A stretch of 64,000 nt of DNA. Origin: Bettongia penicillata ogilbyi. Taxonomy: Eukaryota; Chordata; Mammalia; Diprotodontia; Potoroidae. Under the pieces are notes generated by a model. That model had not been told where the DNA came from. It did no database searches and worked only from the letters and a program-made list of their open reading frames with translations. Each line of letters begins with the position of its first letter. Position 1 is the stretch's first letter. Position numbers and translations under genes: made by a program. Positions 58,151-64,000 of the stretch are shown one piece after another. The stretch spans positions 2,852,370-2,916,369 of the forward strand of contig JAJHZJ010000220.1 in assembly GCA_023548195.1 (NCBI GenBank), read 5' to 3'.

Positions 58151-58807
58151 GAATCAGTATTGCCTTACATATTGTATAAACAAAAAATAGATTTATTCAG
58201 CAATGAATTCTCAAATATTCAAAGAAATTCTAATTGACTTAAAAGTAATGTGATATAGTCAGAACTAAGTTAAACTGACAGTCATGATTAATCCATTATG
58301 TTGTCCAAAAGAATTTGAAAATTTCTGACAGTAGAGGGAACATATGTATCTTCCCATTTCAATAAATCAGAATTAAAATGAGCACAAAGAGCCAGGGTCT
58401 TCCTAGGAATAGTATACATTAAGATATATATTCAATTTCATTTTATTACACTAATAGATGATGCCATTTTGTATTCCATTAACTCTTGCTTGTGATATTA
58501 ATATATTTCAGAGGGAAAAAATCTAGGATGTGCAGACAAGGTCTACATTCTAGTACTGGCTTTGTCATTTTATCAGCTATGTGACTTCATCAAAGTGTAA
58601 ATAGCTTAGTCTTAACTTCCTTATTTTTTTAAAGAGATCATATCTACCTTCTCTATCTCCTAGAATTATATGATGTTCTTCCAAAACTCTTAATTCTTGG
58701 GTAAGATATAATAGTTTAATTCCTTCTTGCTACCTTCATTTACTGATAGAACACCACAAAAAGAATAATGATATTTGTCTGATGCACTGTGTTTCATGCA
58801 AATATTG

Positions 58808-58932
58808 TACTATATTGGACATAGCATTGGTTTTAAAGTAGGAAGACCAGGGTCCAAATCTCAGATATAATTTTTGCTACATATGCGACCTTCGACAAAT
58901 CTCTTAAACCCTGTGTCCCCTAGTTTCCTCAA
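58808..58932 (+). mobile_element. MIR/tRNA-SINE-like fragment
   Basis: 'aagtaggaagaccagggtcc' then 'aaatctcagat' and 'ttaaaccctgtgtccc' follow a MIR/THER-type head and core. A second weak one may lie at 58540-58640. Confidence 0.6.
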
Positions 58933-59900
58933 CAATTATTCAATAAGTATTAATAAACTGCCAGGCATTGTGCTAAGTGCTAGAAATTCAAAAAAGCAGC
59001 AAAAGACAGGTCCAGACTTCAAGAAGCTTGCAATCTAATGAGTGAGAGAACATGCAAGTAACTTTATACAAACAATATTATATATGGGATAATTAGGACA
59101 TAATTAACAGACTGAAGGTACTAGAATTAAGAGGGATTGGAAAAGACTCCCTGGAGATGGTGAGAATTTTATTGAGACTCAAAAGAAGCATTGGGATCAA
59201 TTGTTAGAGAAGAGGGAGAGCTTTCTAGGCATGGTGAAGAGTCAGAGAAAATCCCCAGAGTCAAGAGATGGAGGGTCTTATCTGTGAAATAGCCAGGAGG
59301 TCAGTGTCACTGGATTGAAGAATATGTTAAATAGTAAGGTATAAGACGACTAGAGAAGGAAACTAGGTTTTGAAGGGCTTTGAATGAAAGACTATTTTGT
59401 GTTTGATCTTGGAGGCAATAAGGAACTCCTTGAGTTTATTGAATAGTGGTGGGAGTTATACATGGGGGAGAGATTAGAATGGGCAGACTCACAATCAGCT
59501 CTTGAAATAGTCTTAGGTGAAGTAAGGACATGTATTAGAGTGGTGGCAGTGTCAAAGAAGAGAAGGGGACATATATAAAAGATGTTTTAAAAGTAAAATC
59601 AATAGACTTTAGCAACAGATGGCATATGGTAGGTGTGAGAGATAATGAGTAACTGAGGATCACTACTAGAAGGAGAGGTAGAAGAATTGGAAAGATTGTA
59701 TCACACTTAGTAGTATTAAAGCAGATAAGAGGGAAAGGCAGGGTTTAGGGAGAAAGATAATGAACTCCATCTTAAATACATTGACTTTAAGCCTACTAAA
59801 CATCTAGTTTGACATGTATGAAAGAGAGTTGGGGACATGAAATTCGAGGTCAGAAGATATGTAAGAAAATAGATTTAAAAATCATCAGTGTAAAGATGGT
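58933..59900 (+). mobile_element. long copy of an RTE-like repeat (name uncertain)
   Basis: Begins 'gccaggcattgtgctaagtg' (about 58961). It runs through 'tagaattaagagggattgg', 'gtcagtgtcactggattgaa' and 'gaagggctttgaatgaaaga'. It continues with 'tttgatcttggaggcaataa', 'ttattgaatagtggtggga' and 'agtggtggcagtgtcaaaga'. This is a familiar high-copy marsupial repeat that I believe is RTE-related. No frame is open. Pieces of the same family lie at 21745, 44320, 44725 and 49690. Confidence 0.65.
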
Positions 59901-59939
59901 AGTTAAATCATTAGAACCTGATGAGTTTATTTATTAAAT

Positions 59940-61002
59940 GAACGAAAGAAGAGGGTTGAATTGGATGACCTCTGAGATCTCCAGTTCTGGAAATACTGTG
60001 ACAAATCATAGTTATAAATTTGAAATGGTTCTAAAATATCATATAACACAACCCTCAATTAAAACATGCTTTCTCTCTGTAACATTCTTAATATATGGTT
60101 ATTTAGCCTATGCTTGAACATTTTTAATAATTGAGAACATGCTAGACCCGAAGCATTTCATTGTGTTTTTAAACATTCCATCTACTAGGAATATTTTCTT
60201 TTACTGACATTTTAAACACATCACTCAACTCTATAGATTTGATATGGATAACTTATGTAACATTTTGATTCGAAGTTACATAACTTGCATTGTTCTTTGC
60301 CAGCAGACCAGATAAGAAATAAGAAGGGAGGGTTTGTTATTTCTTCTAGTATATCAGCAAGGTAGATAGTAAAGTCTGGAGATCTGGAAAAGTGATGCAG
60401 AAATATTAAGGTCCAGTGGACCAGAGAACTTAATATCTGTGTAGATAAGTCCTAAAGGTATTTTGTCATATCAAGATGAATACAACTGACGATTTCAAAA
60501 ATACTAATGGAAATTTCTGCCCCACAGTCAAGAAACACGGAAGGCCTTGGCCCACAGTAACTGAATATGAGAAGGTGGACAAGAGGGTCAGAATACTGTG
60601 TACTCTCAGCTTCTTTCCAAGAGTAAGATGACGGGTGGGATTCCCCCCAACCCCAAACCATTCCATCCATGATTCTAAGGGACTTAGTGAGAGATAGCAC
60701 TTTTTCAGCAAAAGAGTCTTGGTAGACATTATTAGAGATGTTACAAATAGGTGAAAATAACTAAAGAATTATTCTTAGAATACAGCACAACTTCACTAAA
60801 CAATAGTAAGGTCTAATAATAGGGAAATACTGTTGGATTTGCTGAATATAACTAAAGGCAACTTACTTTCAGGTAGAGCATGTAGAATGATTAATATGCA
60901 GAAGTAGAATTCAAAGTCCTTGAATAGCTAATATCTGCATAATTTTCTTCAGCAAGATGTAGGCAAATAATTATCTATCTTTTGTTTTGTTTTGTTTTTG
61001 TT
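59940..61002. other. intergenic, no gene seen
   Basis: 59950-60010 has an L2/MIR-like end ('gatgacctctgagatctcc'). The overlapping minus-strand frames at 60452-60729 have no domain and no matching splice sites. Confidence 0.5.
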
Positions 61003-61854
61003 TTTTAATATAAATTTATTTATTTAACTTTTTACATTCTTTCAAAAAATTTGGGTTCCAAATTTTCTCCCCATTTGTCCCCTTCCCACACCCCAATACA
61101 CCGAGCATTCTAATTTCCCCTATCACCAATCTGCAGTCTCTTCTATCATCCCTCCCTTCCCTTGTCCCCATCTTTTGTTTTGTTTTTTTTATTTTTTCCA
61201 TCTTCTCTTTTGTCCTGCAGGGCCAGATAACTTTCTATTCCCCATTACCTATATTTCTTATTTCCTAGTAGCAAGAACAATACTAAACAGCTGTTCCTAA
61301 AATGTTGAGTTCCAAATTCTCCCCATCCCTCCCTCCCCACCCATTCCCTTTGGGAACGCAGGCAATTCAATGTAGGCCATATCTGTGTAGTTTTGCAAAT
61401 GACTTCCATAATAGTCGTGTTGTGTAAGACTAACTATACTTCCCTCCATCATATCCTGCCCCCCATTGTTTCTATTCTCTCTTTTGATCCTGTCCCTCCC
61501 CAAGAGTGTTGACTTCAAATTGCTCCCTCCTCCCATTACCCTCCTTACCATCACCCCCCACCCTGCTTATCTTCTTCTCCCCCACTTTCCTGTATTGTAA
61601 GAGAGGTTTTCATACCAAAAAGAGTGTGCATTTTATTCCTTCCTTTAGTCAAATGTGATGAGAGTAAACTTCAGGTTTTTCTCTCAGATCTCTTCTTTTT
61701 CTCTCCACTAAAACGTTTCCTGCTTGCCTCTTCTATGAGAGATAATTTGCCCCATTCCATTTCACCCTCTATCCTCCCAATACATTTCTCTTATACATTC
61801 ACCTTAATGTTTTTAAGATATGATGCTATCCTAATCAATTCAATCTGTACTCTC

Positions 61855-61928
61855 TGTGTCTGTGTGTGCATGCATGTATGTGTGTGCACAGGTGTACGTG
61901 TGTGTGTGTGTTTGTGTGTGTGTGTGTA
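61855..61928. repeat. (TG)n-rich microsatellite in HAL1-G 3'UTR
   Basis: TG, TGCA and TGTT units at the shared HAL1 3'UTR position. Confidence 0.9.
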
Positions 61929-62061
61929 ATCCCATCAACTACCCAGATACTGAAAAGTTTCAAGAGTTACAAATAATGTCTTTCCATGTAGGAATGTAAA
62001 CAGTTCAACTTTGGTAAGTCCCTTATGACTTCTCTTTGTTGTTTACTTTTTCATGCTTCTT

Positions 62062-63149
62062 TTCATTCTTGTGTTTGAAAGTCAAATTTTCTTTTCAGTT
62101 CTGGTCTTTTCATTAAGAATGTTTGAAAGTCCTCTATTTCATTGGAAGACCAGTTATCCCCTGAAGTATTATACTCAGTTTTGCTGGGTAGGTGATTCTT
62201 GGTTTGAGTACTAGTTCCTTTGACTTCTTCAATATCTTATTCCATGCCTTTTGATCCCTTTTAGAAGCTGCTAGATCTTGTGTTATCCTGATTGTATTTC
62301 CACAATACTGGAATTGTTTCTTTCTAGCTGCTTGCAATATTTTCTACTTGACCTGGAATTTGGCCACAATGTTTCTAGGAGTTTCTCTTTTTGGGTCTCT
62401 TTCAGGCAGTGATTGGATTCCTTCAAAACTTATTTTGCCCTCTGGTTCTAGAATCTCAGGGCAGTTTTCCTTGATAATTTCCTGAAAGATGATGTCTAGG
62501 CTCTTTTTTTGATCATGGCTTTTAGGTAGTCCCACAATTTTTAAATTGTCTCTCCTGGATCTGTTTTCCAGGTCAGTTGCTTTCCAATGAGATATTTCAC
62601 ATTCTCTTCCTTTTTTCATTTTTTTTTTTGGTTTTGTTCTGTGATTTCTTGGTTTCTCAGAAAGTCATTAGCCTCCACTGTTCCATTCTAATTTTGAGAG
62701 AAATATTTTCTTCAGTGAGCTTTTGAACCTCTTTTTCCATTTGGCTAATTCTGCTTCTGAAAGCATTCTTCTCCTCATTGGCTTTTTGAACTTCTTTTGC
62801 CAATTGAGTGAGCCAATTTTTCAAGGTGTTATTTTCTTCAGCATTTTTTTGGGTCTCCTTTAGCAAGGTATTGACCCGTTTTTCATGCTTTTCTTGCATC
62901 TCTCTCATTTCTCTTCCCAGTTTTTCTTCCACCTATCTTACTTGCTTTTCAAAATCCTTTTTGAGCTCTGCCATGGCCTGAGCCCTTTGGATATCTATTT
63001 CGGGTGTTTGGGATACAGAGGCCTTGACTTCTATCTCTTTCCCTGATGGTAAGTATTGTTCTTCCTCATCAGAAAGGAAAGGATAAAACATCTCTTCACC
63101 AAGAAAGTAACCTTCTATGGTCTTATTTTTTTTCCCCTTTTCTGGGCAT
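62062..63149 (-). pseudogene. HAL1-G ORF1 remnant
   Basis: Starts MPRKGEKK at 63149 but an A-run brings a stop within nine codons. The long parts are still readable in shifted frames: coiled coil 62657-62932 ('MREMQEKHEKRVNTLLKETQ'), RRM 62344-62619 ('LENRSRRDNLKIVGLPKSHD', then PEGKISFEG), CTD 62134-62337 (QAARKKQFQYCGNTIRITQD, then ITYPAKLS, the family form). A few frameshifts separate it from an intact frame. Less intact than HAL1-A but with the canonical CTD motif. Confidence 0.82.
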
Positions 63150-63802
63150 TTTCCCAGCCAGTTACTTGACTTCTGAGATTCTTCTCCACACCAGCCTCAC
63201 CACTGCTTGGGGTCTCAGATTCAAATGCTGCTCCCCAGCCTCAGGGCTTTCAGCCAGGGGAGGGACTGCTATTCAGTGAGAAATTAAGTACTCCTGCTCA
63301 GGTAGAGGCAGGGCCCCCTCCAAGGCTCAGTTCCCTCAGGGGGTTTCTGCAGAGACCTTCAGTAATTGAGCCGTTTTCCCGCCTGCTTTGGGAGCCCCTG
63401 TCTGCCGCCTCCCCTGCTGCTTTCTCCTGAGGGTGCCTGAGCCACGGAGACCTGCTCCCCTCTCAGCCAGTCTAGAAGGCTCTCTCACCAACCTGTAGCC
63501 CCTGTGGGTTGAGGGACCTTCACGGTCGCCAGAGATTCCATCCCTGAAGCCTGCTCGGATCTATTTTTCTCAGGGTCATGCAGCCAAGACAGGGCTGGGC
63601 TATGCTCCGTGTCCACTGCCTGACGGACCTTTGGGGTCAGTTTTTCAGGGCTTTCTGGAACAGAAATCTCCCCCACTCCATTGCTGCATGTCTTCCACTG
63701 CTCCAGAACCCGTTGGGAGTTCTTTTTATAGGTAATTTATGGGCTGTGGGTTAGGAGGTAGCGGATGTGAGTCTTTCTACTCCACCGTCTTGGGTCCTTC
63801 CC

Positions 63803-64000
63803 CACTTACCGATCTTACTGAATATTTTCCAGTATTCATTCGACTTTACTTTTGAAAATTTTGACACTCTCTATCTTGACTTGAGTTCCAAGGACTAAGA
63901 TGCCCCTACAAGGTGAAGCTGATCACCTGAAATCTCATTATCATGTTGTTTTACTCAATCTTACATACGCAGCAAGTTCCCAACTCTCAGTCTTCTCTCC
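63803..64000. other. window end, no feature recognised
   Basis: Short flank beyond HAL1-G. Nothing recognised. Confidence 0.5.

Larger units (their letters stand above)
61003..63802 (-). mobile_element. HAL1-G, full length, well preserved
   Basis: 3'UTR from the T/A-rich start near 61003 with a TG repeat at 61855-61928, ORF1 62062-63149, 5'UTR to about 63802 with 5' end 'CCAAGACGG' (plus 'ccgtcttgg'). The closest relative of HAL1-A: 3'UTR and 5'UTR blocks (for example 61306-61560 against 11240-11500) differ at only a few percent of sites by eye, implying recent related insertions. A possible decayed target-site duplication ('ttatctatctttt' / 'ttaccgatcttac') is not convincing. Confidence 0.87.

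Noticed and set aside
60452..60729. Two overlapping minus-strand frames of 82 and 87 codons
   Set aside because: No recognisable domain, no repeat or splice context, and overlapping frames of equal length suggest chance.
1..64000. CRISPR array, phage or bacterial defence system
   Set aside because: Direct repeats here are microsatellites and retrotransposon copies. There are no regularly spaced repeats, no operons and no bacterial gene structure.

Overview
The window is non-coding eukaryotic DNA, almost certainly from a marsupial. Evidence: (i) tRNA-derived SINEs of the marsupial MAR1 type (tRNA-like head with B box, then the 'aaatgagctggagaaggaaa' core, then a 'gaagagtcag' tail); (ii) marsupial-type L1 and ORF1-only 'half-L1' (HAL1) retrotransposons; (iii) an AT-rich background with long TG/AT microsatellites and MIR/THER-like fossils. 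I cannot name the species. I see no complete host protein gene, no rRNA, no functional tRNA, no CRISPR array and no prokaryotic or mitochondrial content. Nearly all open reading frames are transposon remnants or chance frames in repeats.

Layout. 1-2.96 kb: two SINEs, an old MIR piece, a TG repeat. 2.96-10.45 kb: a plus-strand HAL1/L1 head, then two L1 fragments lying tail to tail; the minus-strand one keeps reverse transcriptase, endonuclease, ORF1 and 5'UTR, and part of its ORF2 is tandemly repeated. 10.45-15.44 kb: a second minus-strand L1 split by a nearly intact HAL1 (copy A). 15.44-16.9 kb: an endogenous retrovirus tail (LTR, polypurine tract, end of a last ORF) beside a second LTR-like piece. 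17.56-20.2 kb: HAL1-B. 22.85-27.13 kb: a scrambled minus-strand L1 holding a probable solo LTR. 27.3-30.44 kb: older L1 debris. 30.46-34.26 kb: HAL1-C (minus) split by HAL1-D (plus). 34.26-39.63 kb: a three-level nest in which an old L1 contains a solo LTR, which contains full-length HAL1-E with a perfect 12-bp target-site duplication. 39.6-48.6 kb: the most nearly unique part, with a large palindrome, two copies of an unnamed repeat, and one short exon-like open segment behind a textbook splice acceptor (45,142-45,267). 48.6-54.2 kb: L1 pieces and HAL1-F. 54.2-61 kb: an L1 5'UTR, microsatellites, a SINE and a long RTE-like repeat. 61.0-63.8 kb: HAL1-G.

How the parts relate. The dominant theme is HAL1: seven copies plus one 5' fragment, together roughly 19 kb of the 64. 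Each reads 5'UTR (0.6-0.8 kb), ORF1 (about 1.05 kb) and a G-rich 3'UTR (about 1.1 kb) with a microsatellite at one fixed place and an A-rich tail; none has ORF2. Their 5' ends share a CAAGATGG (YY1-like) motif with those of the full L1s, as expected of elements mobilised by L1 machinery. Every copy here is broken. The only coding hint not explained by mobile DNA is the 41-codon exon-like segment at 45.1 kb, which has no proven gene context.
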